From the NCBI GenBank assembly GCA_028690035.1, contig JAQVCA010000007.1:133126-197125 (forward strand): a DNA stretch of 64,000 bases, written 5' to 3'. Made by a program: the position numbers and the translations under genes. The stretch is from Comamonas sp. (GTDB taxonomy: Bacteria; Pseudomonadota; Gammaproteobacteria; Burkholderiales; Burkholderiaceae_C). The notes beneath the pieces were generated by a model that saw only the letters and a program-made list of their open reading frames with translations, did no database searches and was not told where the DNA came from. Shown one piece after another: positions 42,656 to 51,849 of this stretch. Each line of letters starts with the position of its first letter. The stretch's first letter is position 1.

Positions 42656-44160
42656 CGCGAACGCGCCAGCGGGGGGTTCTTGGCAAAGTACTGGCGGATG
42701 CCTTGCATGATGGCATCGGCCAGCTTGGCCTGGTAGGCGCTGCTGCGCAGGCGCAGTTCTTCGTCGGGGTTGCTGATAAAGGCGGTTTCCACCAGCACGC
42801 TGGGAATGTCGGGTGCCTTGAGCACGGCAAAACCGGCTTGCTCCACCTTGGGTTTGTGCAGCTTGGCAAAGCCGCCGATCTGCGAGAGCAGGGCGCTGCC
42901 CAGCTTCAGGCTGTCGTTGATTTGGGCGGTGGTGCTCATGTCCAGCAGTGCGTGCGCCACGCCCTTGTCGGATTGGTCGCCCACGTTCAGGCCGCCGATC
43001 AGGTCGGCCTGGTTTTCCTTGTCGGCCAGCCAGCGCGCCGCCGTGCTGGAGGCGCCTTTGTGGCTCAGGGCAAACACGCTGGCGCCCTGCGCCGAGGGGC
43101 GGGTGAAGGCGTCGGCGTGGATGCTGATGAACAGGTCGGCCTGCACGCGCCGCGCTTTGCTCACGCGCGTGGCCAGGGGCACGAAGAAGTCGGCATCGCG
43201 CGTCAGATAGGCGCGCATGGGGTTGCCGTTGATGCGCGTGGCATTGATGCGCTGGCGCAGCTGCAGGGCAATTTTGAGCACCACGTCTTTCTCGCGCGTG
43301 CCGCGTGGGCCGATGGCGCCGGGGTCTTCGCCACCGTGGCCAGGGTCTAGCGCCACGATGATGATGCGCTCGGTCTGCTGCACCTTGGCCGTGGCCCGTG
43401 GCGGTGGTGTTGCCGGTGCTGCTGGTGGTGGGGACGCCACAGGTTCCGCTGGCTTGGGTGGTGGGGCAGCGGGTGCCTGTGCCGGTGCCGGTGCGCTGGC
43501 GACGGTGGTCGTGGTGTCTGTGCCGGAGTGCTTGCTGGCAATCAGTGCGCCCAGTGGGTCGTCGTGCGTGGGGGCCTGGGCGCTGGTGGCGCTGTCGGCA
43601 CCGCTGCTGGGGCTGCTGCCGGTATCGACGGCGGCAAAGGCGTTGTTCACGCGCTCTTGGATCAGCGCCTCCAGCGGGTCGATGGCTTTGGCCGGGTACA
43701 GGTCGAGCACCAGCCGGTGCTTGTAGGGGGCGACCGGCTGCAGGGTGAACACTTGGGGGTGCGCGGCCTGTTTGAGGTCGATGACGATGCGCACCACGGT
43801 GGGGCTGTTTTGCCCGATACGGATGGCGGCGATGTTGGGGTCGTCGGGCTGCACCTTGGCCACCAGCTCTTTGAGCGTGTTGCTCAGCACCATGCCTTCG
43901 ATGTCCACCGCCAGGCGCGGCGGGTTGGCGACAAAGGTTTGCGTGGTTTTGAGGGGCTTGTCCGATTCGAGCGTGACGCGCGAGTAATCGGGGGCAGGCC
44001 ACACGCGCACGGCCACCACGCTGGCACCGTAGGCCAGATGTTGCTGGCCCAGCAGCAGCGCCAGGCTGCCTGCTTGCAGCAGGCGCCGCCGCCGCAGAGA
44101 GGCAGGCGCCAGTGGGGAGGGGGTGGCGGCAAGGTCGGGGAGGGGAGGGTGTTCGCTCAT
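42646..44160 (-). CDS. amiC: N-acetylmuramoyl-L-alanine amidase, AmiC type
   Basis: Periplasmic cell-division amidase splitting septal peptidoglycan. The 504-residue protein has a Tat-like signal RRRRLLQAGSLALLLG, an AMIN septum-targeting domain at about 50-150, a long Pro/Ala/Thr linker, and an Amidase_3 domain with zinc residues in ALDPGHGGEDPGAIG, SIHADAF and VLVETAFISNPDEE. The ATG overlaps the tsaE stop; the pair is common in proteobacteria. Confidence 0.93.
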   Translation of the reverse strand: MSEHPPLPDLAATPSPLAPASLRRRRLLQAGSLALLLGQQHLAYGASVVAVRVWPAPDYSRVTLESDKPLKTTQTFVANPPRLAVDIEGMVLSNTLKELVAKVQPDDPNIAAIRIGQNSPTVVRIVIDLKQAAHPQVFTLQPVAPYKHRLVLDLYPAKAIDPLEALIQERVNNAFAAVDTGSSPSSGADSATSAQAPTHDDPLGALIASKHSGTDTTTTVASAPAPAQAPAAPPPKPAEPVASPPPAAPATPPPRATAKVQQTERIIIVALDPGHGGEDPGAIGPRGTREKDVVLKIALQLRQRINATRINGNPMRAYLTRDADFFVPLATRVSKARRVQADLFISIHADAFTRPSAQGASVFALSHKGASSTAARWLADKENQADLIGGLNVGDQSDKGVAHALLDMSTTAQINDSLKLGSALLSQIGGFAKLHKPKVEQAGFAVLKAPDIPSVLVETAFISNPDEELRLRSSAYQAKLADAIMQGIRQYFAKNPPLARSRSI

Positions 44161-44657
44161 GAAAGCCAAGGCTGCAACAGTTGCTGGCCGCGCGCGCTGC
44201 CGGGGTGCAGGCAAATGCGGCGCCGGGTTTCGTCAATTGCTTCTATATGAATAGCTACGTCCGCAGTCGGGGCAAGCCCTGCGGCCTTTTCTGGCCATTC
44301 TCCGATTTTAAGGCCGGGGCTGGCGAAAATGTCGCGAAAGCCCGCATCTTCCCACTCGCGCGGGTCGTCAAAGCGGTAGAAATCAAAGTGCCACAGCGCC
44401 AGACCCGAGGGCGTGTCGTAGGGCTCCACCACCGCATACGTGGGGCTTTTGATGCGCCCTTGCACCCCCAGGGCGCGCAGCAGGTGGCGCACCAGGGTGG
44501 TTTTGCCCGCGCCCAGGTCGCCGTGCAGCGTCAGGTAGGCATCGGCCAGGGCGGGGTGGCGCAGCAGGTGGGCCGCCAGCTGCTGGGCGAAAGCGGCGGT
44601 GGCGGCCTCATCGGGGCAGGTGAGCACGCCATCGGGGGAAGAGGGGTTTGCGGGCAT
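44157..44657 (-). CDS. tsaE: tRNA threonylcarbamoyladenosine biosynthesis ATPase TsaE
   Basis: ATPase that cycles the TsaBD complex in t6A37 synthesis. The 166-residue protein has Walker A LHGDLGAGKTTLVRHLL, SPTYAVVEPYD, LWHFDFYRFDDPREWEDAGF and IGEWPEKA. A segment near the C-terminus (VAIHIEAIDE) is encoded by bases resembling the intergenic repeat (GCTTCTATATGAATAGCT on the plus strand). Divergent from queG with 33 bases between starts. Confidence 0.92.
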   Translation of the reverse strand: MPANPSSPDGVLTCPDEAATAAFAQQLAAHLLRHPALADAYLTLHGDLGAGKTTLVRHLLRALGVQGRIKSPTYAVVEPYDTPSGLALWHFDFYRFDDPREWEDAGFRDIFASPGLKIGEWPEKAAGLAPTADVAIHIEAIDETRRRICLHPGSARGQQLLQPWLS

Positions 44658-44660
44658 TTT

Positions 44661-44666
44661 TACAAT
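44661..44666 (+). promoter_or_regulatory. -10 element of queG
   Basis: TACAAT followed by CCGCCG. Transcription would begin near 44673, after the tsaE start and about 18 bases before the queG ATG. Confidence 0.4.
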
Positions 44667-44690
44667 CCGCCGACTATGGCAGAAGGCAAT

Positions 44691-45845
44691 ATGGAAACAA
44701 CAGGGGCGGCGCAGGCCGAGCGTGCAGTGCTGGCGCGCATCCAGGCGTGGGCCAAAGCGCTGGGATTCTCGCAAATTGGCGTCACAGGCGTGGACTTGTC
44801 GGGTAGTGAGCCGGGATTGCTGCGCTGGCTGGCGCAGGGCTTTCACGGCGACATGCACTACATGCAAAGCCACGGCCTCAAGCGTGCGCGCCCGGCGGAG
44901 CTGGTGCCGGGCACCGTGAGCGTCATCACCGCGCGCATGGACTATCTGCCGCAGGGCACCGCCAGCGACTGGGTGCAGCAAGAGTGGCAGCGCCTGCAGC
45001 GCCCGCACGAGGGCATCGTCTCGGTCTATGCCCGGGGGCGCGATTACCACAAGGTGCTGCGCGCGCGCCTGCAAAAACTGGCCGAGCGCATGGTGCAAGA
45101 GCTGGGGCCGCTGGGTTATCGCGTGTTCACCGATTCGGCGCCGGTGCTGGAGGCAGAGCTGGCGCGCCACAGCGGCCAGGGCTGGCGCGGCAAGCACAGC
45201 CTGGTGCTCAACCGCAGCGCAGGCTCGATGTTTTTCTTGGGTGAAATTTATGTCGATCGGGCGCTGCCAACGACCGAGCCGGTGGCCGCGCACTGCGGCA
45301 GTTGCACGGCTTGCCTAGACATGTGCCCAACGCAGGCCATCGTCGGGCCGCAGCAGGTCGATGCGCGTCGCTGCATTTCGTATCTGACGATTGAGTACGG
45401 CGGCAGCATTCCGCTGGAGCTGCGCCCCTTGATGGCCAACCGCATCTACGGCTGCGACGATTGCCAGCTGGCCTGCCCGTGGAACAAGTTTGCCCAGACC
45501 AGCAGTTTGCCGGACTTTGCTGCCCGCCCCGGTCTGGCGGGCAGCAGCCTCGCCGAGCTGTTTGCCTGGGATGAGGCCATGTTTTTGCGCCGCACCGAGG
45601 GCAGCCCGATCCGGCGCATTGGTCATGAAAAATGGCTGCGCAACATCGCCGTGGCGCTGGGCAATGCGCTGCGCGTGGCGCCCGATGCGGCCACCGCCGA
45701 TGCTGTGCGCGCCGCTTTGCACACACGCGCCGCGCACCCCAGCGCTCTGGTGCGCGAGCATGTGGGCTGGGCCTTGGCGCAAGTGCCGCAGCAGACCCCG
45801 TCGATACAGCTACGAAATAAAGAGCTTGTAGCGCTTACCAGATAG
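44691..45845 (+). CDS. queG: Epoxyqueuosine reductase QueG
   Basis: Cobalamin-dependent iron-sulfur enzyme completing queuosine in tRNA wobble position 34. The 384-residue product has YARGRDYHKVLR, the cobalamin/active region FTDSAPVLEAELARHSGQGW, and two 4Fe-4S clusters in CGSCTACLDMCPTQAI and CDDCQLACPWNKF. AGAAGG precedes the ATG at 44691; an ATG at 44676 is in frame but close to the inferred transcript start. The last codons and stop lie in an intergenic repeat. B12 need ties it to the uptake operon at 18-22 kb. Confidence 0.94.
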   Translation: METTGAAQAERAVLARIQAWAKALGFSQIGVTGVDLSGSEPGLLRWLAQGFHGDMHYMQSHGLKRARPAELVPGTVSVITARMDYLPQGTASDWVQQEWQRLQRPHEGIVSVYARGRDYHKVLRARLQKLAERMVQELGPLGYRVFTDSAPVLEAELARHSGQGWRGKHSLVLNRSAGSMFFLGEIYVDRALPTTEPVAAHCGSCTACLDMCPTQAIVGPQQVDARRCISYLTIEYGGSIPLELRPLMANRIYGCDDCQLACPWNKFAQTSSLPDFAARPGLAGSSLAELFAWDEAMFLRRTEGSPIRRIGHEKWLRNIAVALGNALRVAPDAATADAVRAALHTRAAHPSALVREHVGWALAQVPQQTPSIQLRNKELVALTR

Positions 45846-45885
45846 GCATTTAAGAGGGTTTTGGTCTTGAAAATGGCTATAGGTC
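45800..45885. repeat. Intergenic repeat at the convergent ends of queG and the copper receptor
   Basis: ATACAGCTACGAAATAAAGAGCTTGTAGCGCTTACCAGATAGGC followed by a T-rich part GGTTTTGGTCTTGAAAATGG. The first half is translated as the queG C-terminus. Degenerate copy. Confidence 0.45.
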
Positions 45886-45898
45886 AGCGGGACATGCT

Positions 45899-48190
45899 TC
45901 AGAATTTGTAGTTCATGCCCACATAGACCGAGCGGCCCATGCCCGGCAGCGACACGCCCCAAGGCACGCCCATGCCCGACATGGTGTTGCCCTGGCCGGT
46001 GTAAGCGCCGCCTTGCGGATGGCGGTAGAAGCGGTTGAACAGGTTGTCCACGCCCAGCTCCACCTGCCACTGCTGCCATTGGTAGCTGGTGCGCAGGTTC
46101 ACCAGCGCGTAACCGGCGGTGGGGCGCTCGTTGTGCACGGCAGAGACTTTGGTCTTGGCGCGCACGGCCACCAGCTCGGCGCTGTTGCTCCAGCCACCTT
46201 GGCGGTGCGTGACGGCCAGGCGCGCGTTGAGCGGCATCAGGGCATACAGGTGCTCGCCCGTGTCGCGGTCTTTGCCGCTGACGTAGCTCAGCGCACCTTC
46301 CAGCGCCCAGCGGCCCCAGCGCGGGCTGTCGGCCAGCTGCGCCATGCCCGAGATGTCCAGCCCCTGCAGGCGCACATCCTGGTTGGCCATGCGCAGATAG
46401 ACAAAGCCTTGCTGGGCGCTGGCATTGGCGGCGGTGCATGAGCTCATTGAGCCCATGCCGCCGCTGCAGCGCTGGGCGCCGATGTAGTCGTTCACCTGGC
46501 TGACGTAGGGCGTGACCGACAGGCGCCATTGTTCGCCGCTGGCATCGTGCCAATGGGCGGTGGCGCTCAGGGTGTGCGCGGTTTCGGGGCGCAGGTTCAG
46601 GTTGCCGACGTAGCCGTTGCCATCGCCCACCCAGTTGACCATGCGCATGGCCATGCCGCCGGTGGACCAGGCGTAGCGCTCATACAGGCTGGGCGCACGT
46701 GTTTTGCGGGCAAAGCCCAATTCGTAATCGGCGTAGGCATTGGGGCTGTAGCGCGCCAGGGCGCTGAAGTCCCAGGCCTGATCGCTGCGCTTGCGGTTGG
46801 CGGCATTGAAAGCGTTGGCCTCCGCGTCGTAACTGGCGTTGTAGCCCTGCACCTGGCCACTGTCGCTGCGGATGTGGCTGGCGCGCACGCCCACCTGGGT
46901 GAGCCATTGCGGATTCCAGCGCGCCTGCCATTCGGCAAACATGTCCAGGCGGTCGCGCTGGCCATCGCGGATGTTCCAGAACACATTCGGGGCCATGCCG
47001 CCGCCCGAGGGGTTCCACCAGTCGTTCAGGGTGTAGCGCTGCGCCAGGGCGCCCACTTCCAGGGTGTCGCGTGCCGACAGGGGCAGCTGGGCGCGCACGT
47101 CCACGCCGCTGGTGTGGCCCCGGGTGTCCATGGGCATGCCGGGCACGTTGCCTGCCGGGCCGTACCAGAACTGTTTGTCCTCACCAAAATTCATGCTGTG
47201 GCGTGTGCGCTCGTGGTACACGCGTGCCTGCAGCTTGCCCCAGCTGCGCTGGCTCTGGTAGCGCAGGTTGAACTGCTGGCCGTCGTTGCCGGTCATGTCC
47301 ATGCGCTGGTTGGCAAAGTTTTGGTAGGGAATGTCTTGCACGCCCAGGCGCAGATCGACCATATCTTGCGCGCCGCGCCAGGCCAGGCTGAGGCTGTGGT
47401 TGCGCGTGAGGTAGCTGCTGGAGCCGACCTCGTCGCCACGCAGCCAGCGCTGGGGCTTGTCGGACGCTGCCGGGCCTGCGGCCTTGAAGTCGCGCGCGGC
47501 GCGGTAATTGTCCGACTGCGCCACCGCGCCGTCGTAGCGCAGACTGAACTGTTCGGTGGCGTAGGTGGCGCTGGCATGGCCGCCTTTGGCGCGGCCGTTG
47601 CTGCGGCCCCAGACGCCTACTTCGCCTTCACGCAGCGTGCCCGTACCGGGCGCGGCAAAGGCGGGCGGCAGCGATTCGACCTGGATGGTGGCACCAATGC
47701 TGTCACCGCCCACACTCACCGGGGTGATGCCGGCAAACAGGCGCACCGCGCCCACGCGCGTGGGGTCGATGTAGGACAGCGGCGGGTTCATGTGGTTGCC
47801 GCACGAAGAGATCAGGTCCATGCCATCGAGCTGGATGCGCAGCCGGTCGTCGCCCAGCCCCTGCACGCTGGGCAGGCTGGAGACGCCGCCCGCAGGGTGC
47901 AGGCTCACCCCAGGCAGACTGCGCAGCAGGCTGGCGCTGTCGCTGCTGCGCGCGCGCTGGCTGGCCAGGGCCTGGGCATCCAGGGTGCTGGTGGCCAGGG
48001 TGGATGGGGGCGACACGGCCTCGGCCCGCACGGTGGTGGTGGGCAGGGTGGCCAGGCCATCGGTGGGTGGTGTGGCAGCGGTTTGGGCCAGGCCGCCCAG
48101 GGGCCAGCACAGGGCAATCAGAGCGCAGATCGGTAGCAGGGCAGGGCGCTGCGTGCAGGCGTCGGTAGCCCGCAGGGGAAGAGAAAACAT
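45899..48190 (-). CDS. TonB-dependent copper receptor, OprC/NosA type
   Basis: Outer-membrane receptor of 763 residues: signal region to about 36, plug with QGLGDDRLRIQLDGMDL, barrel ending in Phe (YVGMNYKF). The residues that bind copper in Pseudomonas OprC have direct equivalents: C130-xxx-M134 in SSCGNHMNPPLSY and H331-x-M333 in TRHSMNFGEDK. The gene upstream encodes a DUF2946 protein, often found with copper uptake genes. Copper import is therefore a firm inference; the TonB complex is elsewhere. Confidence 0.88.
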   Translation of the reverse strand: MFSLPLRATDACTQRPALLPICALIALCWPLGGLAQTAATPPTDGLATLPTTTVRAEAVSPPSTLATSTLDAQALASQRARSSDSASLLRSLPGVSLHPAGGVSSLPSVQGLGDDRLRIQLDGMDLISSCGNHMNPPLSYIDPTRVGAVRLFAGITPVSVGGDSIGATIQVESLPPAFAAPGTGTLREGEVGVWGRSNGRAKGGHASATYATEQFSLRYDGAVAQSDNYRAARDFKAAGPAASDKPQRWLRGDEVGSSSYLTRNHSLSLAWRGAQDMVDLRLGVQDIPYQNFANQRMDMTGNDGQQFNLRYQSQRSWGKLQARVYHERTRHSMNFGEDKQFWYGPAGNVPGMPMDTRGHTSGVDVRAQLPLSARDTLEVGALAQRYTLNDWWNPSGGGMAPNVFWNIRDGQRDRLDMFAEWQARWNPQWLTQVGVRASHIRSDSGQVQGYNASYDAEANAFNAANRKRSDQAWDFSALARYSPNAYADYELGFARKTRAPSLYERYAWSTGGMAMRMVNWVGDGNGYVGNLNLRPETAHTLSATAHWHDASGEQWRLSVTPYVSQVNDYIGAQRCSGGMGSMSSCTAANASAQQGFVYLRMANQDVRLQGLDISGMAQLADSPRWGRWALEGALSYVSGKDRDTGEHLYALMPLNARLAVTHRQGGWSNSAELVAVRAKTKVSAVHNERPTAGYALVNLRTSYQWQQWQVELGVDNLFNRFYRHPQGGAYTGQGNTMSGMGVPWGVSLPGMGRSVYVGMNYKF

Positions 48191-48366
48191 AAACGGTGTC
48201 CACCGGCAAATGCCGGAAAAAATGCAAACGGCACGCCACCGCCCGCCTGCAATGAAGAGGTAAGAGGTGCAACAGGTCGGGCGGGGCAGGGAACGGTCAA
48301 CGCAGCCACGCTGATGGCCAGCACCTGCTCTGCGGACAGGTGCGGTCTAGGTGCTCAGGTGGGCTG

Positions 48367-48774
48367 CTATGCGGTGGACGATGGGGGGCCGTGGGGCCAG
48401 GGGCGCCAGTGGGGCGGCGCATGCGGTAGATACAGATCCAGCACCGCCACATGGGCAGTGGGCAGATCGACGTCGGGGCGCAGGCTGGGAAGGGTGCTGA
48501 CCAGAAAACCGGTGACGGCCACGCTGCACACGGGGCAGTGCTGCATGGCGCTGGCCGGATGCGTTTCGGTATCGCTGGCCTCCAGCGGGGCGGGAACATC
48601 GCTGGTGTGTACAAAGCACACCTGCGTTTGCCAGAACGCCTGCATGGCCATGGCGGCCAGGTGGCGGGTGCTCAGCTGCTGCATCCACAGCTGCGCCAGC
48701 AGCGCCAGCATGACCAAAGTCACGCCCAGGCTGCGGTAGCGCACAGAAGGGGGGAAGCGAAGGGAGCGAAGCAC
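48367..48774 (-). CDS. DUF2946 family protein, copper-associated
   Basis: A 135-residue protein with one N-terminal membrane helix or signal (LGVTLVMLALLAQLWM) and the DUF2946 hallmark MQHCPVCSVAV, a His-Cys-x-x-Cys motif suited to copper binding, near residue 80. The C-terminus is Pro/Trp/His-rich. It precedes the OprC-like receptor on the same strand with a 176-base gap, suggesting a shared copper role. Confidence 0.75.
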   Translation of the reverse strand: MLRSLRFPPSVRYRSLGVTLVMLALLAQLWMQQLSTRHLAAMAMQAFWQTQVCFVHTSDVPAPLEASDTETHPASAMQHCPVCSVAVTGFLVSTLPSLRPDVDLPTAHVAVLDLYLPHAPPHWRPWPHGPPSSTA

Positions 48775-48844
48775 GGCACGCGATTATGCCCAGGCGCAGC
48801 AGCGCGCTATTGCGTCAGCACAAACTGCGTGCATTCAAAACGCC

Positions 48845-48881
48845 AAAAACAACAGCCAGCGCGGCGTTGCCGGGCTGGCTG
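48845..48881 (-). terminator. Terminator of the RhlE-type helicase gene
   Basis: CAGCCAGC (48853-48860) pairs with GCTGGCTG (48874-48881) and is followed on the minus strand by TTGTTTTTGG. Confidence 0.7.
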
Positions 48882-48931
48882 TGAAGGGCTAGGGTGGCAC
48901 CACCCGTGCAGGTCTGTTTACAAGTTGCAGC

Positions 48932-50923
48932 TTACAGGTCGCGCACAAAGTTCTTGCGGCCACCGGCGCGGGGCTCGTAGGGCTTGCCAAAGCCGCCACC
49001 GCCACCACGGCGCTCGCCGCCGCGGTTGTCGCCACCACGTTCGGCAAAGCCGCCTTTGCGGCCAGCGCCTTCGCCATCGCGGCGCTGTTGGCCAAAGTGG
49101 CTGCCACGCTCTTGGCGCGGTGCAGCGTCGCGGTTGCCAAAGTCGCGGCCAGCGCTGGGAGCGCCGTCACGGGGGGCAAATTCGCGGCGTGGTGCGCCAT
49201 CGCGCTGACCGAAGTCGCGCGCCGGGCGGGGGCTGTCAAAGCCTTGGCGTTCGCCGCCAAAGCGGGGGCGATCGTTGTCAAAACGCTGGCGATCGTTGCG
49301 CTCGCCAGAGGCAGGACGGTCGCCAAAACCGCTCTTGCGGCCATAGCCCTCGCCATCGCGACGGCCACCAAAGCCACCGCCACCACCGCCAAAACCACCG
49401 CGACCACGTGCCGGGCCGCCAAAGCGGTCACCGCCACGGCCACCAGCACCAAAGCCGCCACCACCGCCACGGCGGCCATCGCGTTCACCGCCGCTGGGGA
49501 AGCGCTGCTGCGGCTCCAGGCCATCGATGGTTTCGGCCTTGAAGGGCTGGCGGGTGAATTCTTCGATGTCGAACACGCGACGGCGGTCGCGGAACTCGGC
49601 AAACGTCACGGCCATGCCTTCACGACCGGCGCGGCCCGTGCGGCCAATGCGGTGCGTGTAGTCCTCGGCTTTCATGGGCAGGCCGTAGTTGAAGACGTGG
49701 GTGATGGTGGGCACGTCGATACCGCGCGCGGCCACGTCGGTGGCCACCAGCACCTGGATCTGGCCTTCGCGCAGAGCACGCAGGCGGCGGTTGCGCAGGC
49801 CTTGGCTCAAAGCGCCGTGCAGGGCCGCAGCGGAAAAACCCGCTTCGACCAAGTCTTGCGCCAGACCGTCGCACTCCACTTGGGTGGAGGCAAACACGAT
49901 GGCCTGGTTGATGCTGGTGTCGCGCAGCCAGTGGTCCAGCAGCTTGCGCTTGTGCTGTGGGTTGTCGGCCCAATGCAGTTTTTGCTGGATGCTGTCGTGC
50001 TTGTTTTGCGGTGTGGCAATGGTGATCTTGTGCACGTTGGCGCCGCCTTCGTGCATCACACGCATGGCCAGCTGCTGGATGCGTGGCGCAAAGGTGGCGC
50101 TGAACATCATGGTTTGCTTGCGCTGGGCGGTCATTTGGTTGACCTCGGCCAGATCGTCGGCAAAGCCCAGGTCGAGCATGCGGTCGGCTTCATCGACCAC
50201 CAAGAATTGCACCTTGTCCAGCTTGATCTGCATGCTGCGCTGCAAATCCAGCAGGCGGCCTGGGGTGGCCACGACCAGATTGGCGTTTTGCAGCTTGGCA
50301 ATTTGCATCTGGTAGGGCATGCCGCCGACCACGTTGGCAATGCGCAGGCCCTTGCAGTGCTTGACCAACTCGATGGCATCCTGCGCTACCTGTTGGGCCA
50401 GTTCGCGGGTGGGGCACAGTACCAGGGCGCCGGGGACGGCAGCCTTGAAGTTGCGCGTCTGCATCGGGTTTTTGCGCTTGGCGCGCTTGGGCAGGGGCTC
50501 GCCCTTGGCTTCGGCTTCGGCGCGTAGGCGCTCAAACTCAGCGTGCTCGGCAGCTTCTTCAGCGGCCTTGTCGGCCATCAGCGTGTGCAGCACGGGCAGC
50601 AGGAAGGCGGCGGTTTTGCCCGAGCCGGTCTGGCTGGAGACCATCAGGTCGATAAATTCCGAGCCGGTGTCCTTCTGGCCCATGGCCAGAGGGATGGCTT
50701 GGTTTTGCACTTCGGTGGGCTGGGTGTAGCCCAGATCCATACAGGCGCGCACCAGGTCGTCGTGCAGGCCCAAGGCGGTAAAGGGGTTGGGGCCAGCAGG
50801 TGCGCTGGCTTCAGCGGCTTCGGTCGTGGCGACGGTTTCGGCTTGTGCAACAGCGCTCACAGTGGCAGACACGGGTGCGGTGGCAGCGGCGACCAGGCCC
50901 TGCTCGATGGTTTCTTGGTTCAT
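48932..50923 (-). CDS. rhlE: DEAD-box RNA helicase with Gly/Arg-rich tail, RhlE type
   Basis: A 663-residue helicase: Q-motif QPTEVQNQAIPLAMG, Walker A SQTGSGKTAAFLLP, FLVVDEADRMLDLGF, SATFAPR and HRIGRTGRAGREG. A 35-residue Lys/Arg-rich insertion follows Walker A. From about residue 475 the tail is a low-complexity Gly/Arg/Phe/Asp region with RGG and FG repeats, typical of RNA binding and condensate formation. Start at 50923 (MNQETIEQG) chosen because the frame upstream has no family similarity. Related cold-shock helicases share this plan. Confidence 0.9.
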   Translation of the reverse strand: MNQETIEQGLVAAATAPVSATVSAVAQAETVATTEAAEASAPAGPNPFTALGLHDDLVRACMDLGYTQPTEVQNQAIPLAMGQKDTGSEFIDLMVSSQTGSGKTAAFLLPVLHTLMADKAAEEAAEHAEFERLRAEAEAKGEPLPKRAKRKNPMQTRNFKAAVPGALVLCPTRELAQQVAQDAIELVKHCKGLRIANVVGGMPYQMQIAKLQNANLVVATPGRLLDLQRSMQIKLDKVQFLVVDEADRMLDLGFADDLAEVNQMTAQRKQTMMFSATFAPRIQQLAMRVMHEGGANVHKITIATPQNKHDSIQQKLHWADNPQHKRKLLDHWLRDTSINQAIVFASTQVECDGLAQDLVEAGFSAAALHGALSQGLRNRRLRALREGQIQVLVATDVAARGIDVPTITHVFNYGLPMKAEDYTHRIGRTGRAGREGMAVTFAEFRDRRRVFDIEEFTRQPFKAETIDGLEPQQRFPSGGERDGRRGGGGGFGAGGRGGDRFGGPARGRGGFGGGGGGFGGRRDGEGYGRKSGFGDRPASGERNDRQRFDNDRPRFGGERQGFDSPRPARDFGQRDGAPRREFAPRDGAPSAGRDFGNRDAAPRQERGSHFGQQRRDGEGAGRKGGFAERGGDNRGGERRGGGGGFGKPYEPRAGGRKNFVRDL

Positions 50924-51223
50924 GGTGTTCTCACGTGGCAACGCAGCAGCCCCACTGCAGGACAGTGGGCAATCAGACAAAGGCGGCTGCGCTTTTGACG
51001 GTTGAAGGAAAAACATCCACCGTCAAACAAATTCCGGCTCTTGCAGGGGCCTGTTCAGAAACAGGGGCGCAAAGCGGTGGGCGTTTTAAGGCGTTGCTGG
51101 CGATCTGTGGCAGATGGCCGTGGCACGCGAAGCCCGGTGTGTGATGGGAGATGCGACAAACTTGCCCTAGTGTTTTCACCTATTGGGGCAAGCCGTGCAT
51201 TATTGCATGAAACGAAAAATGCT
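50924..51223. other. Untranslated region upstream of the helicase gene
   Basis: About 300 bases between the helicase start and the orn stop, both minus strand. I see no gene. It is long enough for a structured 5' leader of the kind found on cold-inducible helicase mRNAs, but no specific fold was identified. Confidence 0.35.
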
Positions 51224-51820
51224 TCAAGGCGTTAAAAAATGCTGGCGGTAGTGCTGCAGTTCGTCGATGGACTCCTGCACATCGGCCATAGCGGTGTGGC
51301 GCTGCGCTTTTTTGAAGCCTTTGACCACCTCGGGCTTCCAGCGCCGGGCCAGTTCTTTCAAGGTGCTCACGTCCACATTGCGGTAGTGAAAGTAGGCCTC
51401 CAGCTTGGGCATGTACAGCGCCAGAAAGCGCCGGTCCTGCCCAATGCTGTTGCCGCACAGCGGCACTTTGCCCTTGGGGATATAGCGCCGCAAAAAACTC
51501 AGCAGTTGCTCTTCGGCCTGGGCTTCAGTCAGGGTGGAGGCCTTGACGCGCTCGATCAGGCCGCTGCGCCCGTGGGTGCCTTTGTTCCAGGCGTCCATGG
51601 CGTTGAGCAGCGCGTCGCTTTGGTGGATCACCAGCACCGGGCCGGGCACGCGCACTTGCAGCTGTGCGTCGGTGACGATGACGGCGATTTCAATGATGCG
51701 TTCGGTATTGGGGTTGAGGCCCGTCATCTCGCAGTCCAGCCAGACCAAATTCAGGTCGGACTTGGGTAAATCGGGAGTGCTGGCCGGGGCTGGGGTTTCG
51801 CTGGAGACGGGAGAAAGCAT
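51224..51820 (-). CDS. orn: Oligoribonuclease
   Basis: Degrades two-to-five-nucleotide RNAs and pGpG. The 198-residue DEDDh exonuclease has [13 protein letters not shown], the central [13 protein letters not shown] and SIGQDRRFL, and the catalytic [14 protein letters not shown]. The ATG at 51820 is preferred; 13 further residues upstream are unsupported. Divergent from the M48 protease gene. Confidence 0.95.
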   Translation of the reverse strand: MLSPVSSETPAPASTPDLPKSDLNLVWLDCEMTGLNPNTERIIEIAVIVTDAQLQVRVPGPVLVIHQSDALLNAMDAWNKGTHGRSGLIERVKASTLTEAQAEEQLLSFLRRYIPKGKVPLCGNSIGQDRRFLALYMPKLEAYFHYRNVDVSTLKELARRWKPEVVKGFKKAQRHTAMADVQESIDELQHYRQHFLTP

Positions 51821-51849
51821 GCGCAAATTGTCGCCTACACTCGCGCCGC

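Noticed and set aside
48932-49500. Repetitive C-terminal helicase region as an insertion or tandem-repeat element
   Set aside because: It is in frame, Gly/Arg/Phe-rich and normal for RhlE-type helicases.
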